DNA of 64,000 nucleotides from Pollutimonas bauzanensis_A (GCF_040393045.1 NZ_JBEBUX010000004.1:6017-70016); one strand, 5' to 3'. Positions 1-7,757 are shown, counted from the first letter of the stretch. A program made the numbers and translations. Notes: generated by a model from the sequence alone, not told the origin.

Positions 1-1
1 A

Positions 2-952
2 ATCACGGGCTTCGTTGCGCTGGGCATCACCTATATGGTCATGCGAAAGGGGTTCAAGAAGCCTGATTCGGCCTTGCTGGATGCATGGCAAGCCAGGGCT
101 GCTGACTCCTCATTGGAGGCCATCGAGCATTCCGGCAGTTTCGATAAAGCGGAAATGGTGCGTGGCCTGGGATACGGCGACGATGCCGACGAAGCCGCAG
201 CCATCGCTGCTGCGGATAAGGCGTTGCGTGAACAAAAGCGTATTAAATGGTCGAAATTATTCGCCGTTGTTACGCCTCTGGCTTTTCTGGGCGTCATTTT
301 CATTATGGTGCTGCCAGGCCTGTTTCCTAGCCTGCCTGCCTTGCGGGGCGGAGACGCGGCTGGCCTAGTCGGTGGCGTGGCCTTTGTGTTGATGATGCTC
401 GCTACGCTTGCGGCAGAGGGGCCGCGCAAAATGCTGGATGCCTGTCCCGAGCACATGACCGATGGTTTTGTTTTTGCATTTCGCGCTATGGGATCGGTAC
501 TGCCGATCGCCGGCTTCTTCTTCCTTGGCGCCAACGAGGCAACAGCACAAATTTTAGGCGTACCGCTGGCCGAGGCGCCTGGCTTGTTGTTCGAGCTGAT
601 CGTTGCTGGACAGCACCTTATTCCCGATAACCATTTCATGGTGGCTTTTGGCGTGCTCTTGGTAGGCATGATTTCTGGCATTGATGGGTCTGGCTTTTCG
701 GGCTTGCCTTTAACCGGAACCTTGTCTGGCGCTTTGGGCCCGGTCGTGGGCATGGACGCGGCAACGTTGGCCGCCGTAGGCCAGATGGGTGCGATATGGA
801 CGGGCGGCGGCACGTTGATCGCTTGGTCGTCCCTGATCGCCGTGGCTGGTTTTGCTCGTGTCCACATCCTGGATCTGGTGCGAGCGCTGATGATGCCCGT
901 GCTGGTAGCGCTTTTCGTCTCCACGATATGCGCGGTGCTGATATTCGGTTGA
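2..952 (+). CDS. Membrane transporter, C-terminal part (5' end outside window)
   Basis: The frame is open from the first base of the window, so the N-terminus is missing; 316 residues remain. A polar loop of about 75 residues rich in Ala, Asp and Glu comes first, followed by at least six hydrophobic segments. Glycine-rich stretches such as GIDGSGFSGLP and GAIWTGGGTLIAWS look like the re-entrant loops of ion-transporter (IT) superfamily carriers for organic anions. I do not recognise the exact family, so no substrate is assigned. It ends 40 bases before the gamma-glutamyltransferase-like gene and runs the same way, so the two may be co-transcribed and the carrier may import that enzyme's substrate. 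The membrane location is clear; the function is inference. Confidence 0.6.
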   Translation: MTGFVALGITYMVMRKGFKKPDSALLDAWQARAADSSLEAIEHSGSFDKAEMVRGLGYGDDADEAAAIAAADKALREQKRIKWSKLFAVVTPLAFLGVIFIMVLPGLFPSLPALRGGDAAGLVGGVAFVLMMLATLAAEGPRKMLDACPEHMTDGFVFAFRAMGSVLPIAGFFFLGANEATAQILGVPLAEAPGLLFELIVAGQHLIPDNHFMVAFGVLLVGMISGIDGSGFSGLPLTGTLSGALGPVVGMDAATLAAVGQMGAIWTGGGTLIAWSSLIAVAGFARVHILDLVRALMMPVLVALFVSTICAVLIFG

Positions 953-992
953 TGCTGCCCGATACGGCGCATAAGGAAAAGCGGTCAAGCCC

Positions 993-2456
993 ATGGTGGA
1001 ATTAAATAAAAGTGCGGTCGGCAGCAAAAGTATGGTCGCCACGGGGAATCCGTTGGCGGCGCAGGCGGCGCAAATGATATTGAATAAGGGCGGCAGTGCG
1101 GTCGACGCCGCCATTGCGGCTGATGCTGTATTGGGTGTCGTGGAGCCAATGGCAACCAGCATAGGCGGCGACCTTCTCGCGATGGTGGTGCAGCCCGACG
1201 GCAATGTTCACAGCTATAACGGAACCGGTAGGTCACCGGCTGCGTTAACGCCTGACTTGGTTGAGGGCTTTACGAACGGCAGGATTCCCGAGCGTCACCC
1301 ATTGTCTGTGACAACGCCTGGCGTGGTGCGGGGTTGGCATGACTTGCATGTTCGCTACGGCCGTATGGATTGGGCCCGGTTGTTTGATTCGGCTATAGCA
1401 CTTGCGCAGGATGGGTTCGCTGTAGCGCCGGTAGCGGCCAGGGAGTGGGCGCTTTTCGATGGCGTCTTAAAGCAGGACCCGAACTGCGCTGCACTATATA
1501 AAGCGGGAAACAGCCCAGCGTCCGGAGAGCGTTTTCTTAACCCCGCACTCGCCTCGGTGCTGCGTGGTATTGCCCACGAAGGCTATAAAGGTTTTTACGG
1601 CGGCGCCGTGGCTGGTGCCGCGGCCAAAGCCGTGCAAGCTATGGGGGGAGTGCTGGATGTGACTGATTTTGAAAAGCACAGCGGCAACTATTGTGAGCCA
1701 GTCTCGACAGTATTTTGCAATACCCGGGTGTACCAATGTCCGCCGAACACACATGGCGTTGCGGTCTTGCACGCGCTGGATGAGTTGGGTGAGCTAAGCC
1801 CGGACCCTAATGAACCTGCGGGTTTTTTTAAGATGGTCGAAGCAACCGAGAGCGCCATGCGCTATGCCAGCAAAACAGTATCCGACCCAGCAGGAAATAC
1901 TGTCTGCACCGTCGTTGTCGATGCAGACGGTCTGGCCATTACGCTCATGTCCAGTATTTTTAAACGGTTTGGGTCGGGCATTGCCGTGCCGGGGGCCGGC
2001 TTTGTATTGCAGAACCGGGGTTTCGGATTTTCGTCGCCCGGGCATATCAATGGCGTTGCTCCAGGGAAAAGGCCTTATCACACCGTTGTGCCCGGTACAT
2101 CCACTCGGGATGGCAAGTTTTACTTAAGCATGGGAGTAGTGGGCGGGCTGATGCAGCCGCAGGGCCAGATACAGATTCTTAGCCGAGTGCTGGCCTGGGG
2201 CCAGACCTTGCAGTCCGCAATAGATGCGCCGCGATGGCGCCTTGAAGCTGGCAATACCTTGGCAATCGAAAAGGGTATGCCAATCGCTATTGAAACTTTT
2301 CTAAGAGAGGCTGGCTACAAGCTACCCGCTACAACCGCAGGCGAGCTGGGCGGACGCAGCGATTTTGGCGGTGCGCATGCAGTGCTGCGCGACAAGGATG
2401 GCCTCTTGCACGGTGCTGCCGATCCTCGGAAAGACGGTGTTTCCTTAGGTGGCTGA
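993..2456 (+). CDS. Gamma-glutamyltransferase-like Ntn hydrolase (YwrD/HpxW type), shortened core
   Basis: 487 residues that follow the gamma-glutamyltranspeptidase fold: the N-terminal GNPLAA and GGSAVDAA segments, the SIGGD motif near residue 58, and the GNTV segment whose Thr303 is the expected autocatalytic nucleophile. It continues with FGSG, a PGKRPYHTVVP stretch and GGRSDFGGAHAV. Family members cleave gamma-glutamyl amides or, in the HpxW branch, oxamate. The usual linker of about 45-50 residues between the YVSDP-like motif and the nucleophile is absent: SDPA at 297-300 runs straight into GNTV. Total length is correspondingly below the usual ~530. There is no signal peptide, unlike periplasmic Ggt, so it is probably cytoplasmic. 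Activity is uncertain because of the missing linker. Confidence 0.8.
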   Translation: MVELNKSAVGSKSMVATGNPLAAQAAQMILNKGGSAVDAAIAADAVLGVVEPMATSIGGDLLAMVVQPDGNVHSYNGTGRSPAALTPDLVEGFTNGRIPERHPLSVTTPGVVRGWHDLHVRYGRMDWARLFDSAIALAQDGFAVAPVAAREWALFDGVLKQDPNCAALYKAGNSPASGERFLNPALASVLRGIAHEGYKGFYGGAVAGAAAKAVQAMGGVLDVTDFEKHSGNYCEPVSTVFCNTRVYQCPPNTHGVAVLHALDELGELSPDPNEPAGFFKMVEATESAMRYASKTVSDPAGNTVCTVVVDADGLAITLMSSIFKRFGSGIAVPGAGFVLQNRGFGFSSPGHINGVAPGKRPYHTVVPGTSTRDGKFYLSMGVVGGLMQPQGQIQILSRVLAWGQTLQSAIDAPRWRLEAGNTLAIEKGMPIAIETFLREAGYKLPATTAGELGGRSDFGGAHAVLRDKDGLLHGAADPRKDGVSLGG

Positions 2457-2493
2457 ACGCTGAAAAGGGTTTTCCCTAGTATTATGACCATTC

Positions 2494-2509
2494 AAACGGT
2501 ATACAATAT
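2494..2509 (+). promoter_or_regulatory. GTATAC-box, candidate operator and -10 region of the diiron enzyme operon
   Basis: The 16-mer AAACGGTATACAATAT lies 81 bases before the diiron enzyme gene and occurs again, base for base, at 6962-6977 ahead of the ferredoxin unit. Its core GTATAC is a palindrome, and TACAAT inside it could serve as a -10 hexamer. GTATAC-type palindromes are common operators for FadR-subfamily GntR regulators; no such regulator is encoded in this window. Confidence 0.55.
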
Positions 2510-2590
2510 GCAGTATAAGAACTTGATAGAACTCCATACCGCCAGACGCGGTGTCATGCACGCAAGCGTGCTCTTCAATAAGGACAGATC

Positions 2591-3322
2591 ATGGCTGAAT
2601 TAATGAACCGAGACGAATTTCGCACGGCACTGGAAACTGCCATTAAAGGGAAAAGCGCCAATGCATCACCCTTTAGCATTGCCTGGGCCAGCGGTAAGCT
2701 CAGTCGCGAACACCTGGCGCGCTGGGCGGAAAACCATTATCACTACGTAGGGCCATTTGCTGATTACCTGGCCTACGTTTACGCACGGACTCCCGATCAA
2801 TACACGGAAGCCAAAGATTTTCTTCTTGCCAATATGTACGAAGAAGAAATCGGTGGCGATCGCCATACCGATCTGCTGGTTCGCTTTGCCGAAGCCTGCG
2901 GCACCACGCGCGAACGGGTTGTCAATCCGGACAACATGTCGCCCACGACGCGCGCCTTGCAATCATGGTGTTATGCCGTTGCCATGCGTGAAGATCCCAT
3001 CGTCGCTGTGGCCGGGCTTGTAGTTGGGCTAGAGTCCCAGGTGCCTTCGATTTATCGCAAACAGACCCCGACTTTGCGCGACAAGTACGGTTTTAACGAT
3101 GAAGAGGTCGAATTCTTCGATTTGCACATCGTTTCCGACGAGATCCACGGCGAGCGCGGCTATCAAATCGTTCTAGAGCACGCCAACACTGTCGACCTGC
3201 AGCAGCGTTGCTTGAAGATATGCCGGATCGGCGCCGAAATGCGCTTGTTGTACACAACCGCGCTATACACCGACTACGTGCAGCAGGAAATCGCACTGGA
3301 AGAGCTTGAGCTTGCTGCTTGA
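2591..3322 (+). CDS. Heme-oxygenase-like diiron oxidase/oxygenase (HDO; TenA/PqqC/CADD fold)
   Basis: 243 residues, all-helical in appearance. The full metal-ligand pattern of the HDO family is visible: Glu85 and His92 in EEEIGGDRH (E-x6-H), Glu148 in GLES, and His179, Asp183, His186 in HIVSDEIHGERG (H-x3-D-x2-H). That spacing matches CADD and related HDO enzymes, which bind two irons and activate O2; TenA thiaminases lack this set. Family members perform N-oxygenation, desaturative C-C cleavage or self-sacrificing amination, so the chemistry here is open. It leads an operon with an aldehyde dehydrogenase, a GlcG/HbpS-like protein and a ferredoxin reductase, which suggests that the reductase supplies electrons and that an aldehyde results. 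The start is ATG after AAGGACAG. Confidence 0.85.
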   Translation: MAELMNRDEFRTALETAIKGKSANASPFSIAWASGKLSREHLARWAENHYHYVGPFADYLAYVYARTPDQYTEAKDFLLANMYEEEIGGDRHTDLLVRFAEACGTTRERVVNPDNMSPTTRALQSWCYAVAMREDPIVAVAGLVVGLESQVPSIYRKQTPTLRDKYGFNDEEVEFFDLHIVSDEIHGERGYQIVLEHANTVDLQQRCLKICRIGAEMRLLYTTALYTDYVQQEIALEELELAA

Positions 3323-3403
3323 TTCCAGGACTTACCGGCAAGATGGCCGCTTTTGCGATCATCTTGCTGGCACGTTGTTGCCCGTATTGAAGGAAGCCTG
3401 ACA

Positions 3404-4864
3404 GTGCAAGACTTAACAAACCACGTGTTTCAGAACTACATTGATGGCAAGTGGATTGCCAGTATTACTGGAAAAACCTACCAGAACGCCAGCCCGGCCG
3501 ATACGCGCGATATCGTCGGAAACTTTCAAGACTCCAATGCTGATGACGCCGCCTTGGCAGTGAAAGCGGCCGAGGACGCCTTCCAGGGTTGGAAAAACAC
3601 ACCGGTATCCAAGCGGGCCAAGATATTATTGGCTGCCGCTGACTACTTGCAGGCGCATGCGGATCAAATCGCAGAAGAGCTGACCCGCGAAGAAGGCAAG
3701 GCATTGAGCCTTAGCCGCGATGAAGTCCTGCGTTCAGCGCAAACCATACGCTTCTACGCGGTAGAAGGGCAGACATTTACCGGCGAGACCTTTCCGCAAG
3801 ACGATCCCGACATGGTTGTATACACCCAGCGTGAACCGCTGGGCGTGGTGACGGTGATTTCACCGTGGAATTTCCCTATTTCCATCCCGTCCCGAAAAAT
3901 AGCGCCGGCCTTAATCATGGGTAATACCGTGGTTTTCAAGCCGTCCACCGATGCGCCGCTCAGCGGATATCGTCTGGCTGAGGCCTTTGTCGAAGCCGGT
4001 ATCCCGCCGGGTGTATTGAACTTCATTACCGGTCGTGCATCGGCCGTAGGCAAGACCATTACCGAATCATCCGCGATTCGAGCAGTATCGTTTACCGGAT
4101 CGACCGCGGCTGGGGAATTCATACATCGCTCCGTCAGCATGACTACCCGGACTCAAATGGAGTTGGGCGGCAAGAACCCGCTGATTGTCCTGGCCGATGC
4201 TGATCTGGACAAGGCGGTCGACCTGGCCATCAAGGGTGGCTTTTCGCTGAGCGGCCAGGCCTGCACCGGCACCAGCCGCATATTGGTCGAATCGCCAGTC
4301 AAACAGGCTTTCACAGACAAACTCGTTGCCAAAGTTCAGGCATTGAAGGTCGGTAATGGCTTGAAGCCAGGCTTCGATCTTGGCCCGTTGGCGACATCCG
4401 CTCAGCTTGATAATGTCTTGTCCTATATAGCAGTGGGCAAGGCTGAAGCCAAGCACTTAATTGGCGGAGACCGCTTGACGGGCGAAGAGTTCGATCACGG
4501 TTATTACGTCAGTCCGGCAGTTTTCACTGACGTCACACAAGACATGCGTATTGCCCGGGAAGAGATTTTCGGGCCGGTCATTGCCATTATCGAAGTGGCT
4601 GATTATGAAGATGCCATTGCAAAAGCCAATGACACTGAATATGGCCTTTCGGCGGCGATTGCCACGAACAATGCGGTATATGCCCATCGCTTTGCCAATG
4701 ATATCCAGTCCGGCACGGTAAAGATCAACCGGACGACGACAGGGAACTTGATCAATGCACCGTTTGGCGGCCTGAAGCGCTCCAGTACTTCAACGTTCAG
4801 GGAGTCCGGGCGCGTGGGACTAGAGTTTTATACACAGACCAAGACCGTTTACAGAGCGGGCTAA
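3404..4864 (+). CDS. NAD(P)-dependent aldehyde dehydrogenase (2-oxoglutarate-semialdehyde-dehydrogenase-like)
   Basis: 486 residues from GTG at 3404, chosen because AAGGAAG sits seven bases upstream; the frame stays open further upstream but lacks a ribosome site. Landmarks are PWNFP near 154 (cofactor), MELGGKNP with general base Glu253, and the nucleophile Cys287 in SGQACTGTSR. The C-terminal FGGLK and EFYTQTKTVY resemble 2-oxoglutarate semialdehyde dehydrogenases and related semialdehyde enzymes, more than betaine or benzaldehyde dehydrogenases. It should oxidise an aldehyde made by the preceding diiron enzyme to the acid. It lies 81 bases after that gene in the same operon. The substrate is inferred, not read from the sequence. 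Confidence 0.9.
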   Translation: MQDLTNHVFQNYIDGKWIASITGKTYQNASPADTRDIVGNFQDSNADDAALAVKAAEDAFQGWKNTPVSKRAKILLAAADYLQAHADQIAEELTREEGKALSLSRDEVLRSAQTIRFYAVEGQTFTGETFPQDDPDMVVYTQREPLGVVTVISPWNFPISIPSRKIAPALIMGNTVVFKPSTDAPLSGYRLAEAFVEAGIPPGVLNFITGRASAVGKTITESSAIRAVSFTGSTAAGEFIHRSVSMTTRTQMELGGKNPLIVLADADLDKAVDLAIKGGFSLSGQACTGTSRILVESPVKQAFTDKLVAKVQALKVGNGLKPGFDLGPLATSAQLDNVLSYIAVGKAEAKHLIGGDRLTGEEFDHGYYVSPAVFTDVTQDMRIAREEIFGPVIAIIEVADYEDAIAKANDTEYGLSAAIATNNAVYAHRFANDIQSGTVKINRTTTGNLINAPFGGLKRSSTSTFRESGRVGLEFYTQTKTVYRAG

Positions 4865-4920
4865 GACTGATCAGCGGTGCGCTGTAGCCCGCGTTTTTTG
4901 AATTCAAGATGAGGTTGGCA

Positions 4921-5400
4921 ATGAAAAATATTGTACGTTTGGAAGTAGAGGAAGCGCGTTTGATGGTGGACGCGGCCGTTGCCAAATCCAAGGAAATCGG
5001 CGTGCTAGAAACGATATGTGTTGTGGATGAAGGCGGTTTTCCCATCATTCTGGAACGTATGAACGGCGCACGTATCACCGGGCCGCAAATCGCCTGGAAT
5101 AAAGCATTTACCGCTGCGGGACACAAACGTTCGACCCATTTGTTCACCACCCCCCCTAATGGGCCGGCTTTGCCTGGGAACGAGGCCTTTGGTATTCAGC
5201 TCAGCTTTGAAGGCCGATTTGCCGCTTTTGTGGGGGGGTTCCCGATTGTGGTCAACGACGAGGTCATAGGCGGCATAGGCCTGAGCGGCGGCAATGGCGA
5301 GCAGGACACCAAGGCAGGCCTGGCCGGGCTGCAGGCTTTGGCCGATGCGCTGGCGGACAAGGGTATGAAAGTATTGGTCCAGGCCGATATCAAGAAGTAA
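4921..5400 (+). CDS. GlcG/HbpS-family protein (DUF336)
   Basis: 159 residues from ATG 4921, which has GAGG six bases upstream; an in-frame ATG at 4909 is less well placed. The family signature is clear: an ETICVVDEGG segment, then ITGPQIAWNKAFTAA, and the glycine-rich C-terminal VVNDEVIGGIGLSGGNGEQDTKAG. Relatives bind heme or cobalamin-like ligands (HbpS, PduO C-terminal domain) or accompany ring- and acid-oxidation clusters with unknown roles. It lacks a signal peptide, so it acts in the cytoplasm. Its place between the aldehyde dehydrogenase and the reductase suggests an accessory, possibly cofactor- or product-binding, role in the diiron system. Confidence 0.85.
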   Translation: MKNIVRLEVEEARLMVDAAVAKSKEIGVLETICVVDEGGFPIILERMNGARITGPQIAWNKAFTAAGHKRSTHLFTTPPNGPALPGNEAFGIQLSFEGRFAAFVGGFPIVVNDEVIGGIGLSGGNGEQDTKAGLAGLQALADALADKGMKVLVQADIKK

Positions 5401-5410
5401 GTTTTTTCTT

Positions 5411-5442
5411 TGCATACCAGCGCGCGATTTTGCTGGTATGCA
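5411..5442 (+). promoter_or_regulatory. Intercistronic hairpin ahead of the reductase gene
   Basis: TGCATACCAGC and its exact reverse complement GCTGGTATGCA enclose a 10-base loop, giving a perfect 11-bp stem. It lies 10 bases after the HbpS-like stop, and the GCAGGAG ribosome site of the reductase follows at once. There is no T-tract after the stem, so a processing or translation-control element is more likely than a terminator. Confidence 0.55.
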
Positions 5443-5457
5443 GCAGGAGCGAAAATC

Positions 5458-6474
5458 ATGTCATATCACGTTTGTATTGCGGAAACCGATGATGCCTTCG
5501 AAGTGGGCGATGATGAGTCCATTCTCGAGGCGGCCATACGCGCCAACGTCAATATGGCGCATGAATGCCAGTTTGGGGGATGCGGCACTTGTCGTATAAA
5601 GCTGCTGGAGGGGTCAGTTCGCTATGACGAGTTCCCCATGGCGCTTACCGAGGAAGAGCATGCGGAAGGCTACGCACTGGCATGCCAGGCTCGCCCAAAC
5701 ACTGATGTTGTAATCAGCGCGGCAGCCAAAGGCATGGAGTTTGCCCCTGCTGTTGTTGTCGATGCCAAGGTGAAAAGCATCGTACCGCTGACGGCCGATA
5801 TTGCCCATCTGACGCTGCAATTATCCGAGCAGACGCCCCTGGACTACAGGCCCGGCCAGTATATGAATATTTTGCTTCAGGACGGGAGCACGCGCAGCTT
5901 TTCCATGGCGTCGGCAAGTTTGCCGGACAATATGCTGGACTTCCATATACGTCGTATCGAAGGCGGTTACTTTACCGGCGAATTACTGGCTGCGATGCAG
6001 CCGCAGATGCCGTTGAGTCTGGAGATCCCGCTGGGAACGTTCTGCTATCACGAGGATGATTGGCGACCGTTAGTTATGGTGGCAACTGGCACAGGCCTTG
6101 CACCTATCAAAGCCATCCTTGAGTCGTTGCTGGATAACGACGATTGTCCACCGGTGTCCCTTTACTGGGGCATGCGTACCGAAGCCGATCTGTATTTGTG
6201 CCAGGAAATCGAATCTTGGCGTGAAAGGCTGTACGAATTCAATTTTGTGCCCGTGCTGTCACGTGCGGATGCCGCTTGGGAAGGGCGCCGGGGCCATGTA
6301 CAGCATGCTGTAGTCGAAGACTTTGATGACTTATCCGAGCATGCAGTTTATTTGTGCGGTTCGCCAGACATGATTACAGAGGCGAAATCCCTTTTTTCGG
6401 GGCGCGGTGCAAGCCTGGACTATATGTATTCCGACAGCTTCACGTTTCAGAAGCCAGTGGCTTTAGTCGCTTAA
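5458..6474 (+). CDS. Ferredoxin-NAD(P)H reductase with N-terminal [2Fe-2S] domain
   Basis: 338 residues from ATG 5458, preceded by GGAG. The N-terminal plant-type ferredoxin domain carries Cys37-x4-Cys42-x2-Cys45 and Cys76. An FNR-like module follows with the FAD motif RSFS (146-149), the nucleotide motif GTGLAP (211-216) and YLCGSPDM near the C-terminus. This domain order is that of oxygenase reductases such as BenC, XylZ and AscD/RfbI. It should pass electrons from NAD(P)H to the two free ferredoxins encoded downstream, or directly to the diiron enzyme. It is the last gene of the first unit; 620 bases of control DNA separate it from the ferredoxin unit. Confidence 0.9.
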   Translation: MSYHVCIAETDDAFEVGDDESILEAAIRANVNMAHECQFGGCGTCRIKLLEGSVRYDEFPMALTEEEHAEGYALACQARPNTDVVISAAAKGMEFAPAVVVDAKVKSIVPLTADIAHLTLQLSEQTPLDYRPGQYMNILLQDGSTRSFSMASASLPDNMLDFHIRRIEGGYFTGELLAAMQPQMPLSLEIPLGTFCYHEDDWRPLVMVATGTGLAPIKAILESLLDNDDCPPVSLYWGMRTEADLYLCQEIESWRERLYEFNFVPVLSRADAAWEGRRGHVQHAVVEDFDDLSEHAVYLCGSPDMITEAKSLFSGRGASLDYMYSDSFTFQKPVALVA

Positions 6475-6499
6475 TACGCTGTATACCTAACTTTTTTGA

Positions 6500-6697
6500 T
6501 CAGACTGCGTGGCACGCCGAATCATGGCGTTCCGCGTTTTGGTCGTTTTTGCCGGCTGCGGCCTTTTTCCCGAATAGCCCTTTGAACGAGAACGGAAACA
6601 GTGGGATGCTGCGCCGCAATGCTGCACGACCTTTGAAATGGACAAGCAACTGTTGGCCAACTGGGGTGTTGCTGTAGTAATTTAATTCGTTTTCCAT
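6500..6697 (-). CDS. Doubtful small protein, 65 aa, unrecognised
   Basis: An ATG-initiated frame that starts MENELNYYSNTPVGQQ, becomes basic in the middle (FKGLFGKKAAAGKN) and ends CHAV. It would be transcribed away from the ferredoxin unit, with a GTATAC site 30 bases before its start, so a divergent regulated gene is conceivable. No convincing ribosome site or family resemblance is visible, and it could be a remnant or chance. Nothing can be said on function. Confidence 0.25.
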   Translation of the reverse strand: MENELNYYSNTPVGQQLLVHFKGRAALRRSIPLFPFSFKGLFGKKAAAGKNDQNAERHDSACHAV

Positions 6698-6722
6698 GGT
6701 TTATACCTATTGCGTAATGGTT

Positions 6723-6738
6723 TAAGTATACCATTTTA
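6723..6738 (-). promoter_or_regulatory. Reverse-strand GTATAC site
   Basis: On the minus strand this reads AAAATGGTATACTTAA, close to the AAACGGTATACAATAT box (shared GGTATAC). It lies about 240 bases from the forward box in the same intergenic region, so looping or divergent control by one regulator is possible. The evidence is weaker than for the two exact copies. Confidence 0.35.
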
Positions 6739-6883
6739 GGTTGCGATGCGCCAATATGGGCTGTTTTTGCCCTGTTTAGTAGATTGAATACACAGGCTGC
6801 CATTGTGCTGCCGCACTACTTTTAATGCCTTGATATAAATCATATTTGTTTATCAGCGAGGTGCTCCCGAGCGTTGCCATGGC

Positions 6884-6901
6884 AGCAGCATGCATGCTGC
6901 T
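6884..6901. repeat. Perfect 18-base palindrome
   Basis: AGCAGCATGCATGCTGCT is fully self-complementary and lies in the control region between the reductase and ferredoxin genes. It could be a regulator site or form a short hairpin; no T-tract follows. No function is assigned. Confidence 0.5.
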
Positions 6902-6961
6902 TTAGCGCTGGCACCCTGATCGCTGCTCTGTGGGTGCTTTCCCTTAGAGATTTCAATCTAT

Positions 6962-6977
6962 AAACGGTATACAATAT
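6962..6977 (+). promoter_or_regulatory. GTATAC-box, candidate operator and -10 region of the ferredoxin unit
   Basis: Second exact copy of AAACGGTATACAATAT, 117 bases before the first ferredoxin. With the copy at 2494 it ties the two transcription units to one regulator. TACAAT within it could be the -10 hexamer, in which case bound regulator would cover the promoter and act as a repressor. Confidence 0.55.
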
Positions 6978-7094
6978 TCTAAATTGGGTCTGCGATAGAT
7001 TGTTGACGAGATTCTCGTCATTTATCGCTTGGCATCGCTAGGGTACGCAAGCCTTTGCGCTCTTGTTTTTAGAATTTTGCGGTGAGCTTACAAA

Positions 7095-7415
7095 ATGCCT
7101 ACAGTTGTTTTCCACAAAGCCGGCCAGACATATACCGAAGTTGTTAAAGACAACACTAATCTGGTTGTGCGTGCCGGCATCAAACAGTTTCCCTATCCCA
7201 ACCTGAAATATCAGTGCGGCATGGGTAAATGTGCCACATGCGCTTGCCGGATTATTTCCGGTGCGGAGCACCTGCCGCCCGTCAACTGGAAAGAAAAGAA
7301 GCAGTTGGGCGAGCGCGTCGAACAGGGATACAGGCTGGTGTGCCAGCTGTGGTTAACCCATGACATTGAATTGACACAAGATGTCGCGCCGGTGCTTGCA
7401 CCCGCCGCCAATTAA
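7095..7415 (+). CDS. [2Fe-2S] ferredoxin, first of two
   Basis: 106 residues; plant-type cluster ligands Cys41-x4-Cys46-x2-Cys49 and Cys83, with an additional Cys51. The loop reads CGMGKCATCAC and the last ligand lies in GYRLVCQ. It should carry single electrons from the cluster's reductase to the diiron enzyme. It opens the second unit, 12 bases before the 109-aa gene. Having two ferredoxins with different loops suggests separate electron routes or partners. The family is certain; the redox partner is inferred from context. Confidence 0.92.
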   Translation: MPTVVFHKAGQTYTEVVKDNTNLVVRAGIKQFPYPNLKYQCGMGKCATCACRIISGAEHLPPVNWKEKKQLGERVEQGYRLVCQLWLTHDIELTQDVAPVLAPAAN

Positions 7416-7427
7416 CGAGGCTTGTTT

Positions 7428-7757
7428 ATGTATGTAATTCTAGTAAGCAAGCCAGGCAAATATCATAGCGAAGTCGGGCCCGAGGCGAAAGTTATCGAGT
7501 CGTACGAGTACCGCTTCTACGGAAAAATCAAAGCCGTCTACCAGCTAGCCCAGTTGGATAACGAAACTCGGGTCCGCATTACAGAGGACGATCCACCCTA
7601 CATCGTCAACAACGTACCTTCCAAATTCCTGGAAAAATTCGACACGATTGAGCAGGCGCGAGCCGAACTAGAACATCTGGCGGCATACGGCGGCCAAGAT
7701 GCGGCGCTGGTGCGCTGCGATAACGAACGCGCTACAGGAATAATTAACCATGGTTGA
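7428..7757 (+). CDS. Unrecognised 109-aa protein encoded between two ferredoxins
   Basis: The start is ATG 7428, with GAGG seven bases upstream. The protein begins MYVILVSKPGKYHSE and has one short hydrophobic strand at the N-terminus, an aromatic patch (YEYRFYGKIKAVYQ) and a C-terminal helix-like stretch with EQARAELEHLAAYGG. There is no signal peptide, no membrane segment, one Cys only (near the end) and no metal motif. I do not recognise the family. Its stop overlaps the next ferredoxin's start by eight bases, so the two are probably translationally coupled. A small effector or coupling protein of the oxygenase would fit, by analogy with regulatory subunits of other multicomponent diiron oxygenases, but nothing in the sequence shows that. 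Confidence 0.8.
   Translation: MYVILVSKPGKYHSEVGPEAKVIESYEYRFYGKIKAVYQLAQLDNETRVRITEDDPPYIVNNVPSKFLEKFDTIEQARAELEHLAAYGGQDAALVRCDNERATGIINHG

Larger units (their letters stand above)
6475..7094. other. Long intergenic region between the two units of the diiron cluster
   Basis: 620 bases between the reductase and the first ferredoxin. It holds a doubtful reverse-strand reading frame (6500-6697), a reverse-strand GTATAC site at 6726-6731, an 18-base palindrome (6884-6901) and the forward GTATAC box (6962-6977). I saw no tRNA or transposase remnant. It looks like a control region, possibly divergent. Confidence 0.5.

Noticed and set aside
31..972. Long reverse reading frame over the first transporter gene
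   Set aside because: It mirrors the forward membrane-protein frame, lacks family features and is low in hydrophobic order. The forward frame is coherent and continues upstream.
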